From a virus: DNA of 64,000 bases. The notes under the pieces are model-generated. The model was given only the letters and a program-made list of their open reading frames with translations, ran no database searches and had not been told where the DNA came from. Positions within the stretch are counted from its first letter, which is position 1, and each line of letters starts with the position of its first letter. Location of the stretch: the IMG/VR virus record IMGVR_UViG_3300009705_000015, positions 1 to 64,000 of that record; one strand, 5' to 3'. Below, in pieces: positions 8,259-15,827 of this stretch. Position numbers and translations under genes: made by a program.

Positions 8259-10511
8259 GTGTCTGATGAAAAACCAACAAGGCCATTCCGATACATCTCT
8301 TGCTTCTCTGGAATCGAAGCCGCATCCGTCGCTTGGGAACCACTTGGATGGGAACCTGCAGCATTCTGTGAAATCGAGCCATTCCCATCTGCGGTCTTGG
8401 CAAAACGATTCCCAGATGTTCCAAATCTCGGAGATATTACAAAGGTGAATTGGGATGAATGGAAAGACAAAGACATTGACCTTATCATCGGAGGCTCACC
8501 ATGCCAATCGTTTTCTGTTGCAGGAAAGCGACTTGGATTGGATGATGCTCGTGGGAACTTGGCAATCGAGTTCTGCCGCATTATTGACACGGTTCGACCA
8601 ACATGGTTCATCCTTGAAAATGTCGCTGGTCTCCTGTCGTCTGACGGAGGGAGGGATTTTGGTTCCCTTATCGAACTCATGGGGGAATGCGGGTATGGGG
8701 TCTCATACAGGATTCTTGACGCTCAACACTTCGGAGTTCCCCAACGCCGTCGTCGAGTCTTCGTTGTTGGACATATTAGAGCCGATTGGCGACATTCCGC
8801 AGCGGTATTATTTGAGCAAAGCAGCCTGCAGCGGAATCATTCGCCGACACACGGAGGCGAGAGCAAAGAGGATGCCAGAAGTTCTCCAGAAGGCTTTGGA
8901 GAGAGGGGCAGCGGGGATGGTAAATCTCCCGATACTCGAAGAAGAGTAAAGACCGAGACCTATGGAATCGGTGGTGGCCAAGCCGCCCAATGGACTAATC
9001 CAGCCGCCAATCTCGCACCAACACTTCATTGTCAATCGGATTGCGCTCTTGTCGGACATGAAGTCGATGATTCGGCATTTGCATTTGTTGAATCCATGAA
9101 TCACGATTCAGATGGCAAAGCACGACGACAGATTCGAGTCAAAGGAGATAAGACCAACACCGTTGGAACAACGAGTCAAGGTGGAACAACCCATGCGACT
9201 ATGGTTGCACAGGAAACTGACGACCCAGCAGCATTCGCATTCAATCAAGGATTGACTAAGAATGGCAAAGGGATTCTCCGTCAACCCGTGAATATCACAG
9301 GCGACACGACCAACACTATTTCAACAACCCAAAACCCACGAAACGCTGCAACAATGGTTGCACAGGATATGGACCCAGATGCCTTCGCATTCGTTGAGGG
9401 TATGAACCAAGCCAAAGACGGTTCGACACGCAAGCAAGTGAACGTGAAGGGCGACAAAACCAATTCTCTATCCACGCACCACGATACCAGCACGAATGCA
9501 ACAATGATTGCACAGGCTCATCCATCTGGTGTCGATTGGGATGGTGAACTGCCAATCGGTATCGGAGGCAATCAATCCAACCAACAAACAGTCAATTCGT
9601 TGATGGAGAACAAATCTCCAACATTGGCGGTTGATGCTCGCAATGCGGTTGCAGTTCCGATTCCAGATACAGCATTTGTTCTCGATGGAGTCAATTCCAA
9701 TTCGATGAAATCATCCAACCCAGATTCTGGAATCCACGAAGAATCAATATCTCCGACTCTTGACACATCAGCACCAACACCGGCCAAGAATCAAGGCGGG
9801 CTGGCGATTCTCCAAGAGGATTCCGTTTTGCCTATTCAGATATTCACGAAGGGTCAAAATGGAACAGGAGTCGGTCAGGCTGGTGCGCCTTCATACACAT
9901 TAAGTGAAATGGGGAATGAAGGGATTATTTCAATTCCCAATGATGAGGGAGATGATGTTGCAGCATTCACATCAGTGGGAGATGGCCGTGTCTTTGAATC
10001 AAAGGTTCACCCAACACTTTCATCATCTGGTGGTGGCCAAGCGGGTCAAGGTTATCCTGCAGTTCGTCAAGAAGGAGTTCCACGCCAGCCTGCGGTTGCC
10101 GTTGCTATCAATGACGACCATGAGGGTCGGCTTGTTGGTGGAGATGGTTCACGAACAGGAACTGTGTTGAGTCAACCACATAAATATCAATCCCAAATAC
10201 TTGAGAAGCGAGATATGATTGTTCGTCGATTGACTCCAAAAGAATGTGAGCGATTGCAGGGATTCCCAGATGATTGGACTAAAATTGAATGGAATGGCAA
10301 ATCGGCTGATGATTGTCCTGATGGCCACCGATACAAAGCGTGTGGGAACTCGATGGCCGTGCCGGTCATTCGATGGCTTGGCGTGAGGATTCAGAACGTG
10401 CATAATGCAATTCCAGAAGTTCCATTGCCAGATGATGATGATACGCTCTTAGCCGATTTCAAAGACGGTGTGGCGGTCGGTCAAAAGACAATGGATTCGT
10501 GGTTTTCATAA
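8259..10511 (+). CDS. DNA (cytosine-5-)-methyltransferase with repeated target-recognition insertion
   Basis: 750 residues from a GTG start 3 bases after the previous gene. The catalytic core carries motif I FSGIEAASVAWEPLGWE near 15, motif IV GGSPCQSF with the catalytic Cys at 82, ENV near 123, motif VIII FGVPQRRRRVF near 160, and motifs IX-X (RRLTPKECERLQGFP near 656, GNSMAVP near 696). About 490 residues lie between motifs VIII and IX, much longer than in typical Dcm enzymes. This insertion contains three repeats of about 50 residues (near 270, 322 and 372) with AFAF, GDKTNT and ATMVAQ signatures, then several SPTL motifs common in phage C5-methylases. It transfers a methyl group from S-adenosylmethionine to cytosine, likely protecting viral DNA from restriction. 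No cognate restriction enzyme is visible. Confidence 0.93.
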   Translation: MSDEKPTRPFRYISCFSGIEAASVAWEPLGWEPAAFCEIEPFPSAVLAKRFPDVPNLGDITKVNWDEWKDKDIDLIIGGSPCQSFSVAGKRLGLDDARGNLAIEFCRIIDTVRPTWFILENVAGLLSSDGGRDFGSLIELMGECGYGVSYRILDAQHFGVPQRRRRVFVVGHIRADWRHSAAVLFEQSSLQRNHSPTHGGESKEDARSSPEGFGERGSGDGKSPDTRRRVKTETYGIGGGQAAQWTNPAANLAPTLHCQSDCALVGHEVDDSAFAFVESMNHDSDGKARRQIRVKGDKTNTVGTTSQGGTTHATMVAQETDDPAAFAFNQGLTKNGKGILRQPVNITGDTTNTISTTQNPRNAATMVAQDMDPDAFAFVEGMNQAKDGSTRKQVNVKGDKTNSLSTHHDTSTNATMIAQAHPSGVDWDGELPIGIGGNQSNQQTVNSLMENKSPTLAVDARNAVAVPIPDTAFVLDGVNSNSMKSSNPDSGIHEESISPTLDTSAPTPAKNQGGLAILQEDSVLPIQIFTKGQNGTGVGQAGAPSYTLSEMGNEGIISIPNDEGDDVAAFTSVGDGRVFESKVHPTLSSSGGGQAGQGYPAVRQEGVPRQPAVAVAINDDHEGRLVGGDGSRTGTVLSQPHKYQSQILEKRDMIVRRLTPKECERLQGFPDDWTKIEWNGKSADDCPDGHRYKACGNSMAVPVIRWLGVRIQNVHNAIPEVPLPDDDDTLLADFKDGVAVGQKTMDSWFS

Positions 10512-10783
10512 TGACAAGAAACCAGCAATGTCGAATGCAAATTAAACAAGCATTACAGGGAATGAATGTTGGTGATGAGTTCGGTTTGGATGAATTAGTC
10601 GAAGCAATGAGAATCCCCAAATCCCCAGATAGAAGGGGGTTGAGAATGCAACAACCCCGTCAACGAGTCGCAATGATATTGACGGAATGGGTGAACCACA
10701 GATTCGTCGTCAGAGCGCAGTTAAATCAACAGACAACCATCCTATACAGGTTGGTCAAATCGGTTGATGATTGGCATGGATAG
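10511..10783 (+). CDS. Putative winged-helix protein, 90 aa
   Basis: The ATG at 10511 overlaps the TAA of the methyltransferase, so the genes are translationally coupled. The product has a helix-turn-helix-like N-terminus (GDEFGLDELVEAM), a basic loop (PDRRGLRMQQPRQR) and a strand pair at the end (RFVVRAQLNQQTTILYRLV), the order expected of a small winged helix. It could regulate the methyltransferase operon; this is inferred from fold and position. Confidence 0.6.
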   Translation: MTRNQQCRMQIKQALQGMNVGDEFGLDELVEAMRIPKSPDRRGLRMQQPRQRVAMILTEWVNHRFVVRAQLNQQTTILYRLVKSVDDWHG

Positions 10784-10810
10784 TCGCAACCTCAATACTA
10801 CGAAAGTGTG

Positions 10811-10816
10811 AATAAC
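10811..10816 (+). promoter_or_regulatory. TATA-like element for gene 10839
   Basis: GAATAACC with AATAAC ending 22 bases before the ATG at 10839, matching the spacing of the other promoters although the element is degenerate. Confidence 0.4.
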
Positions 10817-10838
10817 CACTTAGCGATAGGTCAATGAT

Positions 10839-11411
10839 ATGGATGAAACCATTGATGATGTTGACAAGGCCGATGTAATGGTGAAATCGAAACACGATGA
10901 ATCGCTCGTGAGATTCGTTGCTCATCTCTTGGTGAGGGGCAAAACTGAATCAGAAGTCAAAAGGAACTTGATTGAAAATAGTCTGTTTAACTCTTCAAGC
11001 CCAGCCGACAAATGGCGTTCTCTTATTCGACAGGCGCAGATTGTTGCAGAGGACATTAAGTGGATGGTCGTGGCGAAAGCGGAGATGGATGATATTGAAC
11101 ATCAGAGGCTCGATTCATTTGGTCGAAGGCGACGAGCGATTGCTCGGCTCGAAGCGGTGATTGAATCGGCACATGACCAAGCGGATTCCGTCAGCAAATT
11201 GAATAGCGTTTCATTCATGCTTGGTGGTCTCATCAAGGCTCAAGAGTCAATGGATAAGTTCACGGGCGCACAGGAGGCCGCACCACAGGTTGTTGTCAAT
11301 GTTGGATATGACCCGCTTCAACAATTCAGAGAAGTCATACAGGATGCAATTGAAATCATAGATGTTGAAGACGATTCAGATTCAGATGATGGAACAACAG
11401 ATTCAGATTGA
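10839..11411 (+). CDS. Possible terminase small subunit
   Basis: 190 residues. The N-terminal 60 residues contain predicted helices (ESLVRFVAHLLVRGK, ESEVKRNLI) that could form the helix-turn-helix DNA-binding part of a small terminase. A long helical middle contains FGRRRRAIARLEAVIE, and the last 20 residues are almost all D and S. The assignment rests on size, helical and acidic-tail architecture, and position before a repeat-rich non-coding block that could be a packaging site. The large subunit is 6.6 kb away, so the call is tentative; a structural or regulatory helical protein is also possible. Confidence 0.4.
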   Translation: MDETIDDVDKADVMVKSKHDESLVRFVAHLLVRGKTESEVKRNLIENSLFNSSSPADKWRSLIRQAQIVAEDIKWMVVAKAEMDDIEHQRLDSFGRRRRAIARLEAVIESAHDQADSVSKLNSVSFMLGGLIKAQESMDKFTGAQEAAPQVVVNVGYDPLQQFREVIQDAIEIIDVEDDSDSDDGTTDSD

Positions 11412-12240
11412 ACCGCATATGCGATTCGCAACAGCAGGCTGTCAGCAGCAAGTGGTATTGAACTCAATATATCGCAGCACCGATTTACAACGTGAGATAG
11501 CAATTAACAAGGCATCGACAGAAAAAAAAGCATGACCGAGAGCCTGTCTTTTATTCGGGTCAGGGAACGTGAGAATCCCAGAATCCGGTGCTGGGAATTA
11601 TCCAGCAAGAGTCGCAGCACTATTCCAGCCACCAGCCCAAGCGCAGCAAACAATCAATCGACGGTTTTTCAGACGACCAAATTAAAAACCCAATCACACC
11701 CTCGCATCGACGAACAAAAAACGCTATACTGCGAGCCTGTTGTTTTTCAAGGGTGCCTGACAAAAAGGGCATCGACACTTTTCCAGACGACCAAAGAATC
11801 TGGTGCTGCAGATTATCCAGCAAGGAGGAATGGATAGAGGAACAGAACGTGCGATTTGGTATTGAGTTCAATATCACACATAGCCTATCGACACCATTCC
11901 AGACGACCAAGTGAAACACGCCGGACCCAGACAAAATAACCGTGCTACTGCGAGCCTGTTTTTTCTTGCTAAAAAGCGTTTTAATCCCATCGACACTATT
12001 CTCAAAAAACAGGTATTGACTTCAATATATCCGTGCTGCGAATTACCCTCAATCGCACGTTGTCCATCTCCAGCACAAAACCAGCACCAGATTGATTTGT
12101 CGATTATTCTTCGAGGTTATCGACAACAGATATTGGATTCGATACTCACTAAAGGGGGTTTGTCAAAATTGACAGATTATCTGCTGCTCAAATAAATCAC
12201 TATGGAACAATGCAAAAAGCCGGTTTTGAGGGCAATTGGT
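11412..12240 (+). repeat. Non-coding block of interspersed repeats (candidate packaging site, origin or RNA locus)
   Basis: About 830 bases without a credible gene. Four repeat families alternate. (1) ATCGACACTTTTCCAGACGA-type 24-mers at 11657, 11771 and 11887, with a half copy at 11989, spaced 114, 116 and 102 bases. (2) GCGAGCCTGT followed by a T-run at 11731 and 11950, with a looser copy at 11534. (3) GGTGCTG...ATTATCCAGCAAG at 11582 and 11797, with a degenerate copy near 12031. (4) The palindrome TATTGAACTCAATAT or close variants at 11456, 11860 and 12014. A perfect TGTCAA/TTGACA inverted repeat lies at 12161-12174. Overlapping frames at 11532 and 11588 merely translate the repeats. Position between a possible small terminase and the packaging genes suits a pac site; iteron-like spacing also suits an origin. 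Confidence 0.7.
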
Positions 12241-12270
12241 ATTGATATACACGAAGCATTGATATAGTGC
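12241..12270 (+). promoter_or_regulatory. Two-box promoter for gene 12283
   Basis: ATTGATATAC at 12241 and CATTGATATAGTGC at 12257. GATATA ends 16 bases before ATG 12283 and 37 before ATG 12304, so this unit deviates from the usual 21-23. Confidence 0.65.
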
Positions 12271-12282
12271 ATAGTGCTACCA

Positions 12283-12834
12283 ATGGATAAGGAGACCGCC
12301 AATATGAGCCAAACTGAAGAATTAGAAATGAGCCAGACAAACGAACTAACCCTTGATAGGGCAACAGGAACTTTGGTTCCTGCTGTTATGTCAACAGGCG
12401 CAGGTTGCGCCGTTGCATCATGGGCTACTTCGCAGAAGAAGACCGACCGTGCTACTGTTAATGAAGCACCTGCAGAAAAGCAAACCAACGCTGTTGACTT
12501 GACCATCATAGACAACATCACAGGTGCAACAGACAACATCACCGGAGATGCAACAGTTGGTCTTGATAACCCAGACGCAATCATCACACAGAAATTGGGA
12601 ACAAAATCCCTTGCTCTATTACTATTGATGAAACAGAACAAAATCACTTCTCTAAAGCAAGCACAGGAAATGTCCGAATCACTAATCAACGGTGATGTCG
12701 CAACACAGGCTACACTACTTGGAATTGACTTTGACTCCGAGAGATTCGCTTTTGCTGAAACACTTCTAAAGGGAATCACCAACGATACTCGTGGAATGAA
12801 GGCAGGTCGCCAGCAATTCACTGACCGTTCTTGA
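12283..12834 (+). CDS. Hypothetical protein, 183 aa
   Basis: The first ATG after the promoter is 12283; ATG 12304 (MSQTEELEMSQ) is an alternative. The N-terminal half is T/N/A-rich and may be disordered. The C-terminal half is helical (KLGTKSLALLLLMKQNKITSLKQAQEMSESL), with no true membrane segment. TDNITGATDNITGDAT is an internal short repeat. No family recognised. Single-gene unit immediately right of the repeat block, so a protein acting on those repeats is conceivable but unproven. Confidence 0.6.
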   Translation: MDKETANMSQTEELEMSQTNELTLDRATGTLVPAVMSTGAGCAVASWATSQKKTDRATVNEAPAEKQTNAVDLTIIDNITGATDNITGDATVGLDNPDAIITQKLGTKSLALLLLMKQNKITSLKQAQEMSESLINGDVATQATLLGIDFDSERFAFAETLLKGITNDTRGMKAGRQQFTDRS

Positions 12835-12840
12835 ATACCA

Positions 12841-13113
12841 AGCACGAGTCGAGTCGAGTCTTAGGCTCTCCATCCCTGCGGGGGTGGGGGGTCGTTGAGA
12901 TGTGATAGTCAATTATCCATGCCACCCATCTGGTGGTGTTGGTTGCAGTTCACCCGATACTCACACCGATTGGTGTGGAGATGATGAACAATACCATGCC
13001 GGTGATGCTGGAGGGATTCATTCCTGAACTGCTCACCTCCAACATCTGTGATGGGTGCGATAGATGCCGCCCATGCGTGTGTGCTGGGGATGGCGTGTGC
13101 GTGTCGATTGCTT
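12841..13113 (+). other. Structured intergenic region, possible RNA locus
   Basis: Several strong hairpins are visible: CCACC/GGTGG (12922-12936, loop CATCT), CACACC/GGTGTG (12962-12977, loop GATT), GATG and TGGAGG (13004-13014) facing CCTCCA and CATC (13027-13037), and ATGGGTGC facing GCCGCCCAT (about 13040-13063). The region starts with three GAGTC repeats at 12850. A GTGATAGTC element at 12902 could be a weak TATA. A 44-residue Cys-rich frame overlaps it, so an RNA and a coding reading compete here. Confidence 0.35.
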
Positions 13114-13115
13114 GA
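12981..13115 (+). CDS. Possible small Cys-rich protein, 44 aa
   Basis: MMNNTMPVMLEGFIPELL followed by ICDGCDRCRPCVC, six cysteines in the C-terminal half in CxxC-like spacing. It is coupled by TGATG to the next frame. The sequence also folds into hairpins, so it may not be coding. Confidence 0.25.
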   Translation: MMNNTMPVMLEGFIPELLTSNICDGCDRCRPCVCAGDGVCVSIA

Positions 13116-13339
13116 TGAGCAACGAGATTGCCTCCAAGCGATTCATGCGCTCACAGGCCAAACAAATAAACAAAATGTTCCAGAAGAATTGCAGGCTGGA
13201 GGGATGGTTGCTGACCAACCCCCCCATCTGTTATCGAGAGCCATATTTATTTTGGATTCCTGTGCAATATCCCCTCGAAAATTATTGTCGTTTTTCACTA
13301 TTTTTTTTCTTAACTTTTCATACTACTTCTGTTCTCTAA
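13115..13339 (+). CDS. Possible small protein, 74 aa
   Basis: The start ATG overlaps the preceding TGA. The first 40 residues (IASKRFMRSQAKQINKMFQKN) look like a basic helix, but the last 25 are encoded by a strongly T-rich stretch and look unlike the neighbours, giving a hydrophobic end (FSLFFFLTF). It may be real, with a C-terminal membrane anchor, or a chance frame. Confidence 0.25.
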   Translation: MSNEIASKRFMRSQAKQINKMFQKNCRLEGWLLTNPPICYREPYLFWIPVQYPLENYCRFSLFFFLTFHTTSVL

Positions 13340-13479
13340 TAATAATTAAACAAACAAGAGGGGTATAGGACACACACACACGATACAAAACCTAAACGCA
13401 CTACGCAATCTGGAGGTGTGTGTATGCCTCAAAGGGGGGTCTGGTTCCATTCATTGTTCTAACCCCCTTTAGGGGGTTA
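13240..13479. other. AT-rich tract, CA/GT hairpin and GC palindrome
   Basis: About 110 bases (13240-13350) are clearly AT-rich with long T-runs, unlike the rest of the window. An ACACACACAC tract near 13370 can pair with GGTGTGTGT near 13413. TAACCCCC (13460) and GGGGGTTA (13472) form an 8-bp hairpin with loop TTTA, ending one base before the next start codon. Together this looks like a terminator or regulatory junction; an easily melted origin element cannot be excluded. Confidence 0.45.
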
Positions 13480-13803
13480 ATGATTGCAGGCTGGTTTCAC
13501 AGGCTCAAGAAGCATCCCAATCATTCCAAGTCATTGAAATACGGTGAGCGCATCCATCCAGATATGACCGACTCGATGTTGAAGTGGGGCTATGATAATT
13601 ATTCCACATACTCATCCGTTTGTCCAAACACAGGCTGGGAATTACGGATTCAACGAGTTCGGGTTCGGGCGGTTCGGAACGTATGGGTGATATTTGTCAA
13701 TGGTGAAGAATACTCCAATAAGCGACGATACTCGGATGCTCAACGAGCGATTGAGAATTGGGTGAGCGAAGGTTCAATGGAATCTCGACTCACGCTGGTT
13801 TGA
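13480..13803 (+). CDS. Hypothetical protein, 107 aa
   Basis: ATG 13480 (MIAGWFHRLKKHPNHSK) begins right after the GC palindrome; an in-frame GTG at 13420 would translate through it and was rejected. The protein is basic. The C-terminal part (WELRIQRVRVRAVRNVWVIFVNG, then KRRYSDAQRAIENWV) looks like beta strands followed by a helix, a double-stranded-RNA-binding-like order seen only by eye. No family assigned. It overlaps no neighbour. Confidence 0.55.
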   Translation: MIAGWFHRLKKHPNHSKSLKYGERIHPDMTDSMLKWGYDNYSTYSSVCPNTGWELRIQRVRVRAVRNVWVIFVNGEEYSNKRRYSDAQRAIENWVSEGSMESRLTLV

Positions 13804-13829
13804 AATACAGGATTCATCTCCGAGAAGTT

Positions 13830-14030
13830 ATGGCTCGCAGATGTGTTCAAAAGAATTGCACCAACCAACCCAATCGTGGATTCAGGGTTTGCTCAATCCA
13901 CCGCCCAGATTTATTGAAAAAACAAAAGGCTGCTTTGGCCAAAGTGAAATCAATCGAAGAGGCAAGTGGAATCCTCAAACAAGGCTCGCCATTATCTGAT
14001 AGAACATCTCCATCTGGTGAAGACGAATAG
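13830..14030 (+). CDS. Small zinc-finger-like protein, 66 aa
   Basis: ATG 13830 gives MARRCVQKNCTNQPNRGFR then VCSIHR. The C-x4-C-x10-C-x2-H arrangement resembles short zinc knuckles common in phage accessory proteins. A basic helix (DLLKKQKAALAKVK) follows, then a polar tail. The frame extends upstream but the earlier part overlaps the preceding gene. Nucleic-acid binding is the likely role by analogy. Confidence 0.55.
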   Translation: MARRCVQKNCTNQPNRGFRVCSIHRPDLLKKQKAALAKVKSIEEASGILKQGSPLSDRTSPSGEDE

Positions 14031-14039
14031 GCCAATACC

Positions 14040-14048
14040 GTGATAACC
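14040..14048 (+). promoter_or_regulatory. TATA-like promoter for gene 14070
   Basis: GTGATAACC, with GATAAC ending 22 bases before the ATG at 14070. The same GTGATAACCCCCC form occurs before the protease gene at 27160. Confidence 0.5.
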
Positions 14049-14069
14049 CCCCACGCAAGAGGTTGAGTT

Positions 14070-14366
14070 ATGGTTTTGACTCACATTGCTCTTTCAGCAA
14101 CAGGAACACAGGTCGTGTCAGCGACTCCGTTTTCAATGTTATCTGGAATAAGTGGCTCTTTCAAACAAGACGAATGCACCATCACCGTGTATGATGCCAA
14201 AAGTGTTGCCGATGCGGTTGCTGGTGCGGTTGCATTTGAGTTCGACGCATACCTGCAAAATCAGTTTTCATTTGTATTCAACGAGGCTATATTCTTGCAG
14301 GGAATTGTTGTCAAGGCAACAATCGTTGGCACGGGTCCGGCAAATATAATTGTCGATTGGGAATGA
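14070..14366 (+). CDS. Hypothetical beta-rich protein, 98 aa
   Basis: Mostly beta-strand (MVLTHIALSATGTQVVSATPF, ITVYDAKSVADAVAGAV, IVVKATIVGTGPANIIVDW). No charged helices, no signal peptide. The composition resembles small virion decoration or head-completion proteins, but no family is recognised. It is followed after 5 bases by the next gene, so they share a transcript starting at the GATAAC promoter. Confidence 0.6.
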   Translation: MVLTHIALSATGTQVVSATPFSMLSGISGSFKQDECTITVYDAKSVADAVAGAVAFEFDAYLQNQFSFVFNEAIFLQGIVVKATIVGTGPANIIVDWE

Positions 14367-14371
14367 TTTGA

Positions 14372-14695
14372 ATGGATTCCGATTTGAACAGTGTTCTGGG
14401 CGAAACGGTATTGAAGCCGATAATGTTGTTGATTCAATCTGGCGACAACGTGAGAATCATAAACGAAGACGACGACATCGGTGAAGTCAAAATCACCAGC
14501 ACATTCGAGGATATTATTGCTGGAATCAGTTCAGCAATGCAAGAAGCATTCAAACATCAAGTCGAGAATCCAAAAGTCATTATGGATATGACTCGTTGCT
14601 GCAACCCAGATGGCCAATTGGAACATTTGGTATTCGACCACGATGCGGAGTCAGGACATAACAACGCTTGTCGATTGCTATGGTCGGCATATTGA
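14372..14695 (+). CDS. Hypothetical protein, 107 aa
   Basis: Acidic protein with an N-terminal helix (VLGETVLKPIMLLIQSGDN) and IINEDDDIGEVKITSTFEDI. It contains TRCCNPDGQLEHLVFDHD, a CC...H...H pattern that could bind metal. No family recognised. It is cotranscribed with the preceding beta-rich gene and followed by a promoter for the next unit. Confidence 0.55.
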   Translation: MDSDLNSVLGETVLKPIMLLIQSGDNVRIINEDDDIGEVKITSTFEDIIAGISSAMQEAFKHQVENPKVIMDMTRCCNPDGQLEHLVFDHDAESGHNNACRLLWSAY

Positions 14696-14705
14696 GGAAC
14701 AAGAG

Positions 14706-14719
14706 CATTGATATACTCG
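14706..14719 (+). promoter_or_regulatory. Promoter for gene 14730
   Basis: CATTGATATACTCG, with GATATA ending 14 bases before ATG 14730. The short spacing may mean that translation begins further in or that the start site is shifted. Confidence 0.55.
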
Positions 14720-14729
14720 CAACACCACC

Positions 14730-15551
14730 ATGAGGTGGAGGCCGATTGGTGTGAGTTCAAAAATAATTCCATTCAATTTCATCGAGATTGATTATGTTGA
14801 CAAGAGAATAGAGGCTGTGTTGAATGCTGCTCACCTCGCACAGATTTCAGGCATAGTTCCAGATTGTTGCTATCAAGTGAGCGAGGGCATTGCATACTCT
14901 TTGAATGAGATGGGATTCCCAGATGCAAAGTCAATGGCCTGTGATGTTTATGGATGGAACCATCACTTCACACGAGCCAAAAGTGGAGAAGCCATAGTCA
15001 AAAGGATTCCAAAACATCAGGTCAATCGGCATCCCCAGCGTGGCGGTCGAAAAAAGAAGGAGACGAGGATTTGGCCATATTGCCTCGCCATCCACCACGA
15101 ACAAGAAGTCGAAGGAACAGGATATGATGGTCATGTTGTTGCCATGTGCGACGGCTGGGTTCTCGATTCAACCGCCGGTCAATTCACCCGACCAGCAAAG
15201 AAGGTTCTTGTTCCTGACCAATTGATAATTCCATTGAAAGCGTTTGTCGCAATTGACCCAGCACTAATGACAAATGGTTGGTGCGAATGGATAGATACTC
15301 ACGATGTTGAAGAAGAATGGTTTTCCAAAAAGTCGATTGCACCAGAATTGGTTTCAATCGGCTCGATGAATGAAATCAAACCGAGCGAATCTGGATTCAT
15401 GGCGATTTGCCTTCGACCAGATATTGACTCCGATAATTGGATGCTGCATACTCCACAGACCAAAACCAATCTCCAGAATACAAATAAAATTATTCTTGAA
15501 CTGTCAAATCAAATCCTCAAAGACCCGACAAAGGTTTCAATCGACATATGA
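14730..15551 (+). CDS. Candidate papain- or transglutaminase-like cysteine hydrolase
   Basis: 273 residues. CCYQVSEGIAYSL near residue 48 places Cys at the head of a helix, and GHVVAMCDGWVLDSTAGQF near 140-158 provides a His strand and an Asp on the next strand. This Cys-His-Asp order is that of papain-fold and transglutaminase-like enzymes. Between them is a basic insertion (HQVNRHPQRGGRKKKETR). The C-terminal 90 residues carry no motif. Possible roles are processing of a viral or host protein, or cell-envelope degradation; the fold call is by eye. Promoter CATTGATATACTCG lies just upstream, and the next gene follows after 12 bases. Confidence 0.5.
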   Translation: MRWRPIGVSSKIIPFNFIEIDYVDKRIEAVLNAAHLAQISGIVPDCCYQVSEGIAYSLNEMGFPDAKSMACDVYGWNHHFTRAKSGEAIVKRIPKHQVNRHPQRGGRKKKETRIWPYCLAIHHEQEVEGTGYDGHVVAMCDGWVLDSTAGQFTRPAKKVLVPDQLIIPLKAFVAIDPALMTNGWCEWIDTHDVEEEWFSKKSIAPELVSIGSMNEIKPSESGFMAICLRPDIDSDNWMLHTPQTKTNLQNTNKIILELSNQILKDPTKVSIDI

Positions 15552-15563
15552 GTCGCATTCATA

Positions 15564-15827
15564 ATGGTGGGGAGACACCCCAAAGTTATGTGTCCAGACG
15601 ATGCCATAGATGATGATGATTCCGTTCAGATTGAAATTAACGGTCGAAGAGAAACCCGTTCTTGGGAACTCAACGCCAACACAGCACCATCGGCGATTGG
15701 TGAAAAAGTCCAAATGTTATTGATGTCGAATCCTCAACAGGTTTTCAGAATGTTCCGTGCAGATGAAGTCATATTCATCACCGCCGTCGAGGGAGAAGAA
15801 TGGAAAAGAGTCGAGAACGAGGATTGA
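15564..15827 (+). CDS. Hypothetical acidic protein, 87 aa
   Basis: DDAIDDDDSVQIEINGRRETRSWELN, then a helix with NPQQVFRMFRADEVIFITAVEG. No family recognised. It starts 12 bases after the preceding gene, and its end overlaps the start of the SprT-like gene by 28 bases, which implies one transcript and perhaps coordinated expression. Confidence 0.55.
   Translation: MVGRHPKVMCPDDAIDDDDSVQIEINGRRETRSWELNANTAPSAIGEKVQMLLMSNPQQVFRMFRADEVIFITAVEGEEWKRVENED

Noticed and set aside
11532-11914. Two overlapping frames of 101 and 108 codons in the repeat block
   Set aside because: They translate the DNA repeats (FQTTK several times), overlap each other, and have no promoter or RBS at the right place.
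11657-12000. CRISPR array
   Set aside because: The 24-base repeats are only three and a half in number, imperfect and about 115 bases apart, with other repeats between them; no cas genes are present.
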